This document shows, in pieces, positions 29,904 to 38,645 of a stretch of DNA of 64,000 nt. The stretch's first letter is position 1. Each line of letters starts with the position of its first letter. This DNA comes from Polaromonas sp. P2-4 (GTDB lineage: Bacteria > Pseudomonadota > Gammaproteobacteria > Burkholderiales > Burkholderiaceae_C): assembly GCA_024703855.1 (NCBI GenBank), contig CP087965.1, forward strand, positions 4,580,001 through 4,644,000, read 5' to 3'. Made by a program: the position numbers and the translations under genes. The notes under the pieces are model-generated. The model was not told the DNA's origin and searched no databases. It saw only the letters and a list, made by a program, of their open reading frames with translations.

Positions 29904-30896
29904 TCAGTCGAGCTTGATGCCTTTCTTGGCAATCAAATCGCCATAGGTGGCGGTATCGCTCTTGATGCGTTGCGCCAGCGCAGTGGGCGAGTTGTCTTCA
30001 GCTTTCCAGCCCAGCAGAAACAGTTTTTGCCGCATCTCGCGCGAGCCTAGGATCTTGCCGAGTTCGCTGCTCAGGCGCGCCTGGTGCGCTGCCGGCATTT
30101 TGGCGGGTGCCATGACCGCGTTCCACACTTCGATGTTGGTGGTTTTGGCGCCGATTTCCTGCATCGAGGGCAGCTCGGGTGCCAGCGGGCTGCGTTTGGC
30201 CGAGGTCACCGCCACGGCCGCCAGTTTGCCCGCTTGCACCAGCGGCATGACGGTCGATGCCGGCAGCAGGGTCATATGGACTTGGCCGCCCATCATGGCG
30301 TTGAGGATGGGCGGGCCGCCACTGAACGGCACATGCAGCGGATTGAGCGCGAGCTGCTCCTTGACCAGCTCCATGCCCAGGTGGCCGCCCGAGCCAGGAC
30401 CGATGGAGCCATAAGCGAGCTTGTCGCCGCTGGCACGGACCTGTTTGATGTAGTCGTCCACCGAACCCGTGACCGCCGATTTCGGGGCCACCCAGACCAG
30501 CGGCGCCGCGCCTATGAGGGCGATCGGTGCCAAGTCTTTCAGGGGGTCGTAGGGGAGTTTGGCGTAGAGAAATTTGGAGCTGGTCAGCGGGCCATTGCCA
30601 ATGACGCCGATGGTGTGGCCATCTTCGGCCTTGGCCGTGAGGTCGGCGCCGATGTTGCCGCCGGCACCCGGCTTGTTCTCCACGATGACGGGTTGGCCCA
30701 GGGCCTTGGACAACGGCTCGGCCAGCAGGCGCGCCTGCACGTCGGGCGAGGAGCCGCTGGGGTAGCCCACGATGATGCGCACCGCCTTGCTTGGCCAGGC
30801 GGCTTGGGTCTGGGCGCCCGCCGCCAGTGGCAGCAGCGCGAGGCCGAGCAGGGTCAGCCCGGTGCGGGTCAAGAAGGAAGGTTTAGTGCGGGTCAT
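29904..30896 (-). CDS. Bug/TctC-family solute receptor
   Basis: About 330 residues, intact. ATG 30896 follows AGGAGA; a longer frame reaching 31340 covers the upstream gene and is not used. The signal peptide is FLTRTGLTLLGLALLPLAAG. Family blocks: VRIIVGYPSGSSPDVQARLL, IVENKPGAGGNIGADLTAKA, YAKLPYDPLKDLAPIALIG and SIGPGSGGHLGMEL. It would bind a carboxylate in the periplasm. It is the last gene of an operon with the zinc dehydrogenase at 31651-32703 and overlaps the end of the unknown gene between them (ATGA). Confidence 0.92.
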   Translation of the reverse strand: MTRTKPSFLTRTGLTLLGLALLPLAAGAQTQAAWPSKAVRIIVGYPSGSSPDVQARLLAEPLSKALGQPVIVENKPGAGGNIGADLTAKAEDGHTIGVIGNGPLTSSKFLYAKLPYDPLKDLAPIALIGAAPLVWVAPKSAVTGSVDDYIKQVRASGDKLAYGSIGPGSGGHLGMELVKEQLALNPLHVPFSGGPPILNAMMGGQVHMTLLPASTVMPLVQAGKLAAVAVTSAKRSPLAPELPSMQEIGAKTTNIEVWNAVMAPAKMPAAHQARLSSELGKILGSREMRQKLFLLGWKAEDNSPTALAQRIKSDTATYGDLIAKKGIKLD

Positions 30897-31654
30897 GGTT
30901 TGTCTCCTGGTTTTTTGAAGGCTTGAAACAGATGCGGGCGCGCCGGTTGGCGCGTCTAAGGGGCTGGCCAGTTCGTCCTGGCGGACCTGGCTCTGTAGTT
31001 CGAAAAATGCGGGGGCTGAAACCGCCGTGACCACGGGCGCGAGCGCCTGCACCAGCGCGTGCGTGTGGGTTCGAAGTGTGGCGCGGTCCAGGCCCTGCAG
31101 CATCACGACGAAGTCCGTGCCTGCGCTGGCAGTCTCAACGGCGCTTGTGCGGTTGGCAATCGGGGAAATCCTCGGAGGCCCCAGCCGTGCCCCAGTGGGC
31201 GCAGACGACCTTGGCCTGATCCACCAATTGCTCCAGTCGGGTTGCGGCCTGCGCGGCAAAACGTGCCGCATCACCCCGAAAATGCACGGTGGCCAACTGG
31301 GTTGCCGTGGACTGGCCTGCAAGCGCCCGACAACGAACAAGGCAGGCGGAAGAAGTCGCGCAGTTCGGTGCGCATGCGGGCCGACCAGGGCGTGGGATGG
31401 GTGAATACCTCGCGGTACTGCGCCGTGGCCAGAGCCTCGATGGATGCCAGCCAGTAGCAGGTGAAGTAGCGGGGTGGCTGCGCCGACGGCGCATCATCAT
31501 GAGAGCGGTAGCGCTGCGCTTCGATAAAACCCGGCAGGCCCACGCGCTCGGGCACATGCTCAAACGTGTGCCAGGTGTCGTACTCCGGCTGCAGCTGCAG
31601 GCTGCTGATGCTGTTCCACAGGGCCAGGAAGGCCCGGGTGTTGGAGTGTGTCAT
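30893..31654 (-). CDS. Unknown protein, possible dimeric alpha-beta barrel fold, broken by frameshifts
   Basis: ATG 31654 overlaps the stop of the upstream zinc dehydrogenase by four bases, and the reconstructed stop at 30893 overlaps the Bug receptor start, so a real gene of about 250 codons is very likely. The first part reads RAFLALWNSISSLQLQPEYD and FEHVPERVGLPGFIEAQRYR, similar in style to small EthD-like ferredoxin-fold domains. A second frame gives TATQLATVHFRGDAARFAAQ and QLVDQAKVVCAHWGT, and a third FVVMLQGLDRATLRTHTHAL. At least three indels are needed (near 31340, 31150 and 30935). I do not recognise a function. Confidence 0.5.
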
Positions 31655-32703
31655 ACCGCGGCTTCAAGCTCGGGTTGCACCATGACCTTGGTCGCGACCT
31701 TGCTGCGGGCCAGCGCAAAACCTTCGTAGGCCAGCGACAGCGGCACGCGGTGCGTGATCATGTGGCGTAGCGTCTCCTGCTGGCTGCGCATGAATTCCAC
31801 CACCTCGGGCCAGGCCTGTTCCGGCGCGCGGTAGGAGCCGCGGATCTGCTGGTGCTGGCGGACCAGCGCCGTCAGGTCAATCGGCACCAGCGCCGCATGG
31901 ATGCCGGTGATGACCAGCACCCCATGCGTTTTGAGGGCGCGCAGCGCCGGCTCGATGACCGCAGCAGCGCCGGTGGCCTCGATCACCACATCAAACTTGC
32001 CTTCTTGCAGGTAAGGCGCCAGGCCTTGTTCCATGCCCAGGCCCGCGAAATCAATGAGGTCGGTAAAACCCATCTTGCGCAGCACCTCGAAGCGCGCCGC
32101 GTCGCCATGGCCGGCCACCACCACCTGGCGCGCCCCGGCGGCGCGCGCAAAGATGGCGATGCCCTGGCCGATGTTGCCGGGGCCCAGCACCAGCACGCGG
32201 TCGCCGCGTTGCACGTTGCCGGTGCGCACCGCCTCATGGCTCACGCTCAGGGGTTCGGTGAGGGCCGCCACCTCGGCGTCAACACCATCGGGAATCGGCA
32301 CACAGTTGCGCGCCGGCACCACGACCCAGGGGGCAAAACCGCCGTCGCGCGTCACGCCAATGCCGCGCCGCGTGATACAGGCGTCGGGCTGATCGGCCAG
32401 GCAGGCTTCGCAGCGGCCGCAGACCACCGAAGGCCGCACGGCCACCAGCTGCTGCAGGGGCAGGCCGGCCACCCCCTCGCCGCAGGCGGCGACTTCGCCG
32501 CTGAACTCGTGGCCCACGGTGACCGGCAACGCAGCCGTCACAAAGTGGTAGCTCGGCGTCCATTCGTCAATGTGCAGGTCGGTGCCGCAGACACCGGCGG
32601 ATTTGACCTTGAGCAGCACCTCGCCCGGGCCGGGTGCAGGCGGGGGCGCGATGTCCTGGAGCTCCAGGCCACGGCCGGGTTTGAGTTTGCGCAGTGATTG
32701 CAT
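31651..32703 (-). CDS. Zinc-dependent alcohol/polyol dehydrogenase (MDR superfamily)
   Basis: 350 residues, intact. Catalytic zinc ligands are expected at Cys in SAGVCGTDLHID and His-Glu in VTVGHEFSGEV. The structural zinc site is CGRCEACLADQPDAC. The NAD site is VLVLGPGNIGQGIAIFARAA. It resembles threonine/sorbitol-type dehydrogenases that oxidise a secondary alcohol. It is the first gene of an operon with an unknown protein and a Bug receptor, so the Bug ligand or its product may be the substrate. A LysR gene is divergent upstream. Confidence 0.93.
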   Translation of the reverse strand: MQSLRKLKPGRGLELQDIAPPPAPGPGEVLLKVKSAGVCGTDLHIDEWTPSYHFVTAALPVTVGHEFSGEVAACGEGVAGLPLQQLVAVRPSVVCGRCEACLADQPDACITRRGIGVTRDGGFAPWVVVPARNCVPIPDGVDAEVAALTEPLSVSHEAVRTGNVQRGDRVLVLGPGNIGQGIAIFARAAGARQVVVAGHGDAARFEVLRKMGFTDLIDFAGLGMEQGLAPYLQEGKFDVVIEATGAAAVIEPALRALKTHGVLVITGIHAALVPIDLTALVRQHQQIRGSYRAPEQAWPEVVEFMRSQQETLRHMITHRVPLSLAYEGFALARSKVATKVMVQPELEAAV

Positions 32704-32775
32704 CGTGGGCTCACATTAGTGGGGAAGTAGCCCGAAGTGTCGACCGCCCTGATTCATACGTCAAAGACCGAGTTT

Positions 32776-32790
32776 GTATTTGAAGCATAC
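32776..32790. promoter_or_regulatory. Candidate LysR-type operator in the dehydrogenase/LysR divergent region
   Basis: GTAT-N7-ATAC, a dyad with T-N11-A geometry, in the 125-bp gap between the divergent zinc dehydrogenase and LysR genes. It ends 39 bases before the LysR start. LysR proteins usually bind such dyads next to their own gene; the assignment is inferred. Confidence 0.45.
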
Positions 32791-32828
32791 TTATTAAATA
32801 TGGCGACAGGAATGAAGGAGAGCTGTCC

Positions 32829-33749
32829 ATGGAACTGCGGCATTTGCGTTATTTCGTCGGCGTGGCTGAACTCGGCAGCGTCAGCCGGGCGGCTGAAAAG
32901 TTGTTTATCGCCCAGCCCGCGCTGTCGGCCCAAATCCGCCAGCTGGAAGAAGAGCTGGGGGTCAGCCTGTTTGTGCGCCTGCCGCGCGGCGTCAGGCTCA
33001 CGCAGGCCGGCGAATCGTTCCTGGTAGATGCCCGGGCGATCCTGGCGCGTGCGCAGCAGGCGACGGTACGGGCGCGTGAGCGGCAGTCGGGCCAGCGCGC
33101 GACCTTGCGGCTGGGCCTGGTGCCTTCGACCACACATTCGGTGTTGCCGGGCCTGCTGCAGCGGGTGCGGGACTCGGGCCTGGCCGCCAACATCGAAGCG
33201 CGCGAGATGATCACCTCACGCCAGCTGCAGGCCTTGCGCAATGACGAGATTGATCTGGGCTTCGCCCGCCCCGGCGAGGGCAGCACGCCGGCGGAAACGG
33301 TCGCCGCCATCGACGACCCCTACTGCCTGGTTCTGCCCGAGGGCAACCCGCCAGCCGCCAGCCAGGGGCCGCTGGCCCTGAAGCGGGCTGCCCATGAGCA
33401 CTTTGTGAGTTTTTTTCGCTACCAGGAGGCCGACTACTTTGACCGCACCGCCGCCCTGTGCCTGGAGGCCGGCTTCACGCCCGACATCCGCCATGAAGCC
33501 GGGCAGTTTGTGAATGTATTGGCGCTGGTGGCCTGTGGTCTGGGCGTGGCCATTGTGCCGGCCTCGTTTGCCACGCTGCCGTTTGGCCGGGTGGTGTTCC
33601 GGCGGCTGGAAGCGTCGCGCTACAAAAGCCAGTTGGTCATCCTGCGCGCGCAGCGGCAGATGCAGGACGACTGGTCTTCACAGGTGACCCAACTGGCGGT
33701 GGCCGAGCTTGACAGCCTGGCGGACCGGCTGGCCGCGGGGCTGGGCTGA
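32829..33749 (+). CDS. LysR-family transcriptional regulator
   Basis: 306 residues, intact. The N-terminal winged helix reads MELRHLRYFVGVAELGSVSR, AEKLFIAQPALSAQIRQLEE and FVRLPRGVRLTQAGE. The effector domain follows from about residue 90. ATG 32829 has AAGGAGAG upstream. The gene is divergent from the dehydrogenase operon, the usual arrangement for a LysR activator of that operon. The inducer is not known. Confidence 0.92.
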   Translation: MELRHLRYFVGVAELGSVSRAAEKLFIAQPALSAQIRQLEEELGVSLFVRLPRGVRLTQAGESFLVDARAILARAQQATVRARERQSGQRATLRLGLVPSTTHSVLPGLLQRVRDSGLAANIEAREMITSRQLQALRNDEIDLGFARPGEGSTPAETVAAIDDPYCLVLPEGNPPAASQGPLALKRAAHEHFVSFFRYQEADYFDRTAALCLEAGFTPDIRHEAGQFVNVLALVACGLGVAIVPASFATLPFGRVVFRRLEASRYKSQLVILRAQRQMQDDWSSQVTQLAVAELDSLADRLAAGLG

Positions 33750-33836
33750 ACAGCCCTGATACGGTGGCCGCGCAGCCCTTTCCGACCTGATTCAGGGTGT
33801 TTCAGGGCTCTGTCCCTTATGGATAGGGCGTGAGAG

Positions 33837-33853
33837 GCTATCAATTCAATAGC
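33837..33853. repeat. 17-bp palindromic repeat, copy 3
   Basis: GCTATCAATTCAATAGC between the convergent LysR and pirin genes. Confidence 0.8.
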
Positions 33854-33876
33854 GTGCCGGATCCGGACTGCCCGGT

Positions 33877-34740
33877 TCAGCGCAAGCGGCCTTCACTGCG
33901 CAGGCGCATGGCGATCCGCTGGATGTTGGCCTCGCCCTCGCGCAGCGCATCGCTGTTGGTGTGCACCGAGTAGTTGCCCAGCACCAGGTCGTGAGGATGT
34001 TTGACGGCGGAACCCAGCACAAATTCGGTGTCGGCTTCGGCGTGGAAGTCGATCACCTGGTCCGACGCCTCGAAGACCGCGAGTTCTCCGGCGCGCAACA
34101 TTTCCGGGGCCAGCAGGCCGCCGGCGCTGAGCGCTACCCAGCCAACGGTGTGCCCCTGGGGCGGCTGGTACTGCCAGCGTTCTCCGGCTTTCAGCTGTAC
34201 CGAAAGGTAGTTCATGGGTGAGGGTGCCTGGATCTCGCTGGTGGCCGCGCCGTATTGACCCAGCAGCACCTGGGCTGGCCCCTCTTGCTGAATGGCCCCG
34301 GGGGCAAGATAAATGCTTTGCGCCGGTCCCGCTTCGAGTTCAGGCGGCAAAGCTACCCACAGCTGAAAGCCGCGCAAGCGCTCGGAATCCCCAGGGCCGC
34401 CGCCGTGCCAGGCGCCGCCCCCTGCGTACATCCACTCCAGCCCACCCTGCGCCAGCAGGCCGGTTGCGCCCGACGTGTCTTCGTAACCCACGCTGCCCTG
34501 CATGAGCCAGGTGAGGGTTGCAATGCCCGAGTGCGGATGCAGGCCAAAGCCGCGCAGGGACGACGCGTCCGTGTCGATCAGGTCCAGAAAGACAAAGGGC
34601 TTGAGTAACTGGCCCAGGTCCGACGGGCTCATCAGGCGCGTGATGGGCCCGTGCTGATGGCCTCGGGTGCGGTGCACGATGCGGCGCGCCGGTGTGGCGG
34701 CGCTGCTGGCGGGGGCAAGGGTCGTGCTGAACGCGCTCAT
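33877..34740 (-). CDS. Pirin family protein
   Basis: 287 residues, intact, a double-cupin protein. The metal-binding cupin is seen in FGLHPHSGIATLTWLMQGS and LEWMYAGGGAWHGG; the usual second metal His is in the latter. Pirins bind iron and some act as quercetin 2,3-dioxygenases or redox cofactors. The start is ATG 34740, overlapping the DoxX stop; a longer frame to 35223 has no homology. Together with doxX it is divergent from a LysR gene, a common pirin-DoxX-LysR arrangement linked to electrophile or oxidative stress. Confidence 0.9.
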   Translation of the reverse strand: MSAFSTTLAPASSAATPARRIVHRTRGHQHGPITRLMSPSDLGQLLKPFVFLDLIDTDASSLRGFGLHPHSGIATLTWLMQGSVGYEDTSGATGLLAQGGLEWMYAGGGAWHGGGPGDSERLRGFQLWVALPPELEAGPAQSIYLAPGAIQQEGPAQVLLGQYGAATSEIQAPSPMNYLSVQLKAGERWQYQPPQGHTVGWVALSAGGLLAPEMLRAGELAVFEASDQVIDFHAEADTEFVLGSAVKHPHDLVLGNYSVHTNSDALREGEANIQRIAMRLRSEGRLR

Positions 34741-35123
34741 CGTGTTGCTCCCACGCCTGCCAGAACCCCAGCTGTGGGACGCAGGCGGTAGGCGACGAAG
34801 CCGCACAGGGCAGCCAGTACGCCGGCGGGCGCCGCGCTGCCGCCAATCACCAGCAGGTGGGTTGCTGTGCCAAATACCATGGTCACGCCAAGCAGCAGGC
34901 CGCCGAAGAAGCCTGTGGCTGGTACGAGCAGAAGGACGGCGCCCGCGACCTCGACCAGGCCCGTGACGTAGCGAAACCATTGACCGATGCCAATAAGTTC
35001 GAAGATCTGGACCATTTGCGGAACGCCGGCGAGCTTGGCAACCCCGGCAGCCCCGAAGGCCAGGGCTAACAGCAGGCGCAGCGCCCAGAGGATGCGATGG
35101 TTTGCAGTTGCGGATAAAGCCAT
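34737..35123 (-). CDS. DoxX-like membrane protein
   Basis: 128 residues with four hydrophobic segments: LRLLLALAFGAAGVAKLAGV, YVTGLVEVAGAVLLLVPATG, GGLLLGVTMVFGTATHLLVI and GVLAALCGFVAYRLRP. Small DoxX-type proteins lie in the inner membrane and are often tied to redox stress. It overlaps the pirin start by four bases (ATGA) and is divergent from LysR. Confidence 0.87.
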   Translation of the reverse strand: MALSATANHRILWALRLLLALAFGAAGVAKLAGVPQMVQIFELIGIGQWFRYVTGLVEVAGAVLLLVPATGFFGGLLLGVTMVFGTATHLLVIGGSAAPAGVLAALCGFVAYRLRPTAGVLAGVGATR

Positions 35124-35260
35124 GAAAGGCTCCTTTGAAATAGTAAAAAAGTGGAATCGAAGTGAAATCGAATCTGCAATGCCTGAAGCTTAGGCAAAGC
35201 CGGATCAAACGACTAGACGGCACAATCGGAATTCACTCGTCCAAAAATGGAGGCAATCGA

Positions 35261-36193
35261 ATGCTGGACTTGAATGACGTGGCGCTGTTTGTTCACGTGG
35301 TCCGCGCGGGCAGCTTTGCCGAGGCGGCCCGGCGCCTGGGCATGCCGCCCAACACGGCAAGCCGGCGTGTTCAGGCACTCGAACGGCACTTGGGGGTTCG
35401 CCTCATGCAGCGCTCGACGCGCAAGCTGACGCTCACGGATGCCGGGCGTACCTTCTATGGCGGATGCGCCGAGCAGGTGGAAGCGCTGGCCCAGTCGGCT
35501 CAGGAACTTGCAGATGGCAGCCAGTTGCCCAAGGGCACCGTTCGGGTTGCCGCGCCGGCCGATTTTTTCAGTTTTTTCCTAATGGACTGGATCGCTGAAT
35601 TCCTCGCGGCCCATCCGCTGATTCGCATTGAATTTGTGTTGAGCGATGCCCGTGCGGACTTGATTGGCGAAGGCATCGACGTGGCGTTCCGGACCGGCAA
35701 GATCCTGGAACCTAATGTGGTGGCGCGACATATCGGGACAGGCCGCGCCACGTTGGTGGCGAGTTCCACCTACCTGGCCGCGCGTGGCACCCCCGACACG
35801 CTGCAGGCTTTGTCGGAGCATGAGTGCATCACGCTGGTGCAGCCAACTGGCCGCATCTCATGGCGCCTTGATGGCCCGGATGGAGCCGAGGAGATTGCGG
35901 TTGCGGGGCGCTTTGGCGCCAATACCGTGCAGACCCTGCTCAAGGCCACGCTTGCCGGCCTGGGTATTGCCCTGCTGCCTGCGGTCATGACAGCGCCCCA
36001 TGTTCGCGCGGGGGACCTGAAAGAAGTGCTTCCAGACTACGGAGTCAATGGCATTGGGGTGTACTTCGTGTTCCTCAGCAGCAGGCAGCTGCCCCGGGCC
36101 GTGAGAGCCTTCATCGACTTCACGATGACAAAAATGCTGGACCAGGGTTTGATTCAACCTGCGGCGGACCGCGGCGTTTTGCCCCCGGGTTAA
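35261..36193 (+). CDS. LysR-family transcriptional regulator next to pirin/DoxX
   Basis: 310 residues. ATG 35261 (MLDLNDVALFVHVVRAGSFA) follows GGAGG and is preferred to the upstream start at 35162. The HTH includes EAARRLGMPPNTASRRVQAL and HLGVRLMQRSTRKLTLTDAG. The effector domain carries FLMDWIAEFLAAHPLIRIEF. It resembles the CrgA/AaeR-like subgroup. Divergence from doxX-pirin suggests that it controls that pair. Confidence 0.92.
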   Translation: MLDLNDVALFVHVVRAGSFAEAARRLGMPPNTASRRVQALERHLGVRLMQRSTRKLTLTDAGRTFYGGCAEQVEALAQSAQELADGSQLPKGTVRVAAPADFFSFFLMDWIAEFLAAHPLIRIEFVLSDARADLIGEGIDVAFRTGKILEPNVVARHIGTGRATLVASSTYLAARGTPDTLQALSEHECITLVQPTGRISWRLDGPDGAEEIAVAGRFGANTVQTLLKATLAGLGIALLPAVMTAPHVRAGDLKEVLPDYGVNGIGVYFVFLSSRQLPRAVRAFIDFTMTKMLDQGLIQPAADRGVLPPG

Positions 36194-36228
36194 AAATACG
36201 CCGGGGTTCGGCGTCCACGCGATGCCCG

Positions 36229-37116
36229 TCAGCGCACGGCACGCCAGCTGTGGGCGTTGTCGGCCAGCCAGCGGGTGGCCAGTGCATGGCCTTGGGCTTC
36301 GGGGGCGGTGTGCGCTTCCTGGTCGGGGTGGAAGTCGCGCCGCAGGTAGGCGAGCAGCGGCCCGGTGCAGCGCCAGACCATGCCGTCTTTGCCCCAGAAA
36401 AATTTGAGTGCGCTCCACCAGGTGCCGGGTTTGAACAGGCTGCCGTCGGCGTGCAGGTTGAGCACGGTCTGGCGACCGGCATCCAGCGTGAACAGCAGCA
36501 GCGCATAAAAATACCAGCGAATGCGCCAGGCGTAATTGCCGCCCAGCGCCGTATACAAATCAAACGCCACGGCGCGGTGCTCGGTTTCTTCGGCCGCATG
36601 CCAGCGCCACAGCGTTTGCATTTTGGGGTCGGCATCGGCAAACCAGCGTTCTGTAGCGCAGCGTGCCGTCGGCAAACACGGCGGTGCAGTGCTCGTAAGC
36701 GGCGGTGACGGCCAGCCAGTGCAAGGGCTGAATGCCCTGTCTTTTACCGAAATCAATGCGGCGGGTGGCCCAGTGCTGCCAGCGGTTGACCAGACCCTGT
36801 TTTTCAAGATGCGCGTTGTACAGGCCGTGCACATGGCGGTGCGTGGCTTCCTGGCCAATGAACTGGGCCACGGTTTCACGCAGGGGCGCGTTGTCAGCGG
36901 TATCGGGCAGCAGCTTCAGGCCGTCACGCACTGAATCAATGAAGGACTGCTCGCCGACCGGAAAGCTCATCGACAGCGCGTTGTAGTACTGGCTCAAAAG
37001 GCGTCACCGCTGTGCCAGTGGCGCGCAAAACCCTGGCTCAGGTCCACCTCCAGCTTGCGCACGGTGAGGCCGGAGGCATGCGCCAGGGCGGCAGAAGGGC
37101 TTGAACTGTCTTGCAT
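36229..37116 (-). CDS. Predicted metal-dependent hydrolase (PF10118-like, ferritin-like ExxH pairs), two frameshifts
   Basis: About 295 residues after correction. ATG 37116 starts MQDSSSPSAALAHASGLTVR. One T is missing near 37000 (SGDAF to LSQYYNALSMSFPVGEQSF) and another indel lies near 36650 (ADGTLR to TERWFADADPKM). Two motifs of the ExxH type, FIGQEATHRHVHGLYN and RWHAAEETEHRAVAFDLY, suggest a di-metal centre. A hydrophobic stretch WRIRWYFYALLLFTLDAG lies near residue 190. The reaction is not established. It is divergent from a TetR gene that probably represses it. Confidence 0.75.
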
Positions 37117-37202
37117 GGTTGTCGCTGCTGAGGATTAATATATGAGCATTATTCAGTTTCGCTGCCAACCCGGCAACTCGCCTATTGCTCAGTTTTATCG
37201 CC

Positions 37203-37847
37203 ATGACCTCACCTTCACCCTCTGATCCGGTTTTCTCTTCTGAAAGCATGCGAAAACTGCCCACGCAAGAGCGTGCGCAGCGCACCATAGAGACGATTTT
37301 TCAAGCCACTGCTCAGATTGTGGAAGGCGAAGGCGAGGGCGCTTTGACGACCAACAAGGTGGCCAAGAAAGCCGGTTTTTCGATTGGCACGCTCTACCAG
37401 TACTTTCCAAGCAAAGAAGCGATTTTGCTGGCCATGATCAACCGCGAACGCCGCCGCGTGCTCGATGAGTTGCAGGCCATGATGAAACGCGCCGTGGCGG
37501 AGCGGCGCGATGCCAATGCGGCCGTACGTGACCTGGTACACACGCTGGTCGAGTCATTTGGCAGCGGCCCGCAACTCAAGCGCGCCATGATCCGGCTGGC
37601 CTGGCGCATGGACCACCATGAAAATACCACGCAGGCCCTGCGCGAGGCGGCCGAGCGCAATGCGTTTGCGCTGTCGCAGCTTCAGGACCCGAGTCTGCGC
37701 ACGCCCACGCCGGCCATGATGTTTGTGGCCACCCGCGCCGTGATGGGCGTGATTCGCAGCGCGTCACTGGAAGACTCGCCGTTGCTGGGTACGCCCGAGT
37801 TTGAAGACGAACTGGTGCGCATGGTGATGGGGGTGATCAGGGCGTGA
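37203..37847 (+). CDS. TetR-family transcriptional regulator
   Basis: About 214 residues. The DNA-binding domain reads RAQRTIETIFQATAQIVEGE, then ALTTNKVAKKAGFSIGTLYQ and YFPSKEAILLAMINRERRR. The C-terminal domain is of the TetR_C type seen beside PF10118 hydrolases. ATG 37203 (MTSPSPSDP) is chosen; ATG 37248 (MRKLPTQER) is a plausible shorter start. The AT-rich gap upstream (37130-37155) is a likely operator site for autoregulation and for the divergent hydrolase. Confidence 0.9.
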   Translation: MTSPSPSDPVFSSESMRKLPTQERAQRTIETIFQATAQIVEGEGEGALTTNKVAKKAGFSIGTLYQYFPSKEAILLAMINRERRRVLDELQAMMKRAVAERRDANAAVRDLVHTLVESFGSGPQLKRAMIRLAWRMDHHENTTQALREAAERNAFALSQLQDPSLRTPTPAMMFVATRAVMGVIRSASLEDSPLLGTPEFEDELVRMVMGVIRA

Positions 37848-37899
37848 GGCCAATTACGCATTAAATCGGCCTGTAGCCCAATAGATATGGGCACAAGTA

Positions 37900-37916
37900 G
37901 CTATTAAATTAGTAGC
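37900..37916. repeat. 17-bp palindromic repeat, copy 4
   Basis: GCTATTAAATTAGTAGC between the convergent TetR and peroxidase-like genes, almost touching the latter's stop. Confidence 0.8.
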
Positions 37917-37918
37917 AT

Positions 37919-38518
37919 CTATGCTTGCTTGGCCGGCTTGGGCACACGCCCCATCAGGTAGAACTCGGGGTTGGGCTGCATGCCGCTAAAACTTGCCATG
38001 CGGTTTGACAAGCCAAAGAAAGCGGTGATGGCCGCAATGTCCCAGGCGTCTTCATCGTCAAAGCCGTGTGCATGCAGCGCTTCAAAGTCGGCGTCCTCAA
38101 TCTGGTCAGAACTGAGGCAGACCTTCATCGCAAAGTCGAGCATGGCGCGCTGGCGCGGCGTGATGTCGGCCTTGCGGTAGTTCACGGCCACCTGGTCGGC
38201 CACCAGCGGTTTCTTTTCGTAGATGCGCAAGATCGCACCGTGCGCCACCACGCAGTACAGGCATTTGTTGGCGGCGCTGGTGGTGGTGACGATCATCTCG
38301 CGCTCGCCTTTGGTCAGCGAGCCCGCAGGATTGGAGCCTTCTTCCTTGAGCATGAGCGCATCGTGGTAGGCGAAGAAAGCGCGCCACTCGGCCGGGCGGC
38401 GTGCCAGCGCGAGGAAGACGTTGGGCACGAAGCCGGCCTTTTCCTGCACCTCCAGCACCTTGGCCTTGATGTCGTCGGGCAGATCCTTGAGTTCGGGGGC
38501 GGGGTAACGGGTGCTCAT
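37919..38518 (-). CDS. Peroxidase-related protein (carboxymuconolactone decarboxylase/AhpD-like)
   Basis: 199 residues. The redox motif is NKCLYCVVAHGAILRI (CxxC followed by His at the usual spacing), typical of AhpD-like alkylhydroperoxidases. The N-terminal part IKAKVLEVQEKAGFVPNVFL and the C-terminal DAWDIAAITAFFGLSNRMAS match the uncharacterised peroxidase-related subfamily. The start is ATG 38518 (MSTRYPAPELKDLPDD); a longer frame to 38593 lacks homology. It lies downstream of the catalase terminator on the same strand. Confidence 0.87.
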   Translation of the reverse strand: MSTRYPAPELKDLPDDIKAKVLEVQEKAGFVPNVFLALARRPAEWRAFFAYHDALMLKEEGSNPAGSLTKGEREMIVTTTSAANKCLYCVVAHGAILRIYEKKPLVADQVAVNYRKADITPRQRAMLDFAMKVCLSSDQIEDADFEALHAHGFDDEDAWDIAAITAFFGLSNRMASFSGMQPNPEFYLMGRVPKPAKQA

Positions 38519-38593
38519 GGTGTTGTCTCTTTCTGTCTGGATCAATGAGGATTTCAGGCAATGATACGTTCGCAGATGCCGGTGCGCAGCCAT

Positions 38594-38625
38594 AAAAAAA
38601 GCGCCTGGGCTAAGCCAGGCGCTTT
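38594..38625 (-). terminator. Rho-independent terminator after catalase
   Basis: Stem AAAGCGCCTGG / CCAGGCGCTTT with a six-base loop (38598-38625), followed on the minus strand by a run of seven T. It lies 21 bases after the catalase stop. Confidence 0.85.
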
Positions 38626-38645
38626 AGGGATGCACGGGGTGCCGC

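Noticed and set aside
37130..37160. Operator for the TetR/hydrolase pair in the AT-rich gap
   Set aside because: The dyad symmetry is too imperfect to define a site by eye.
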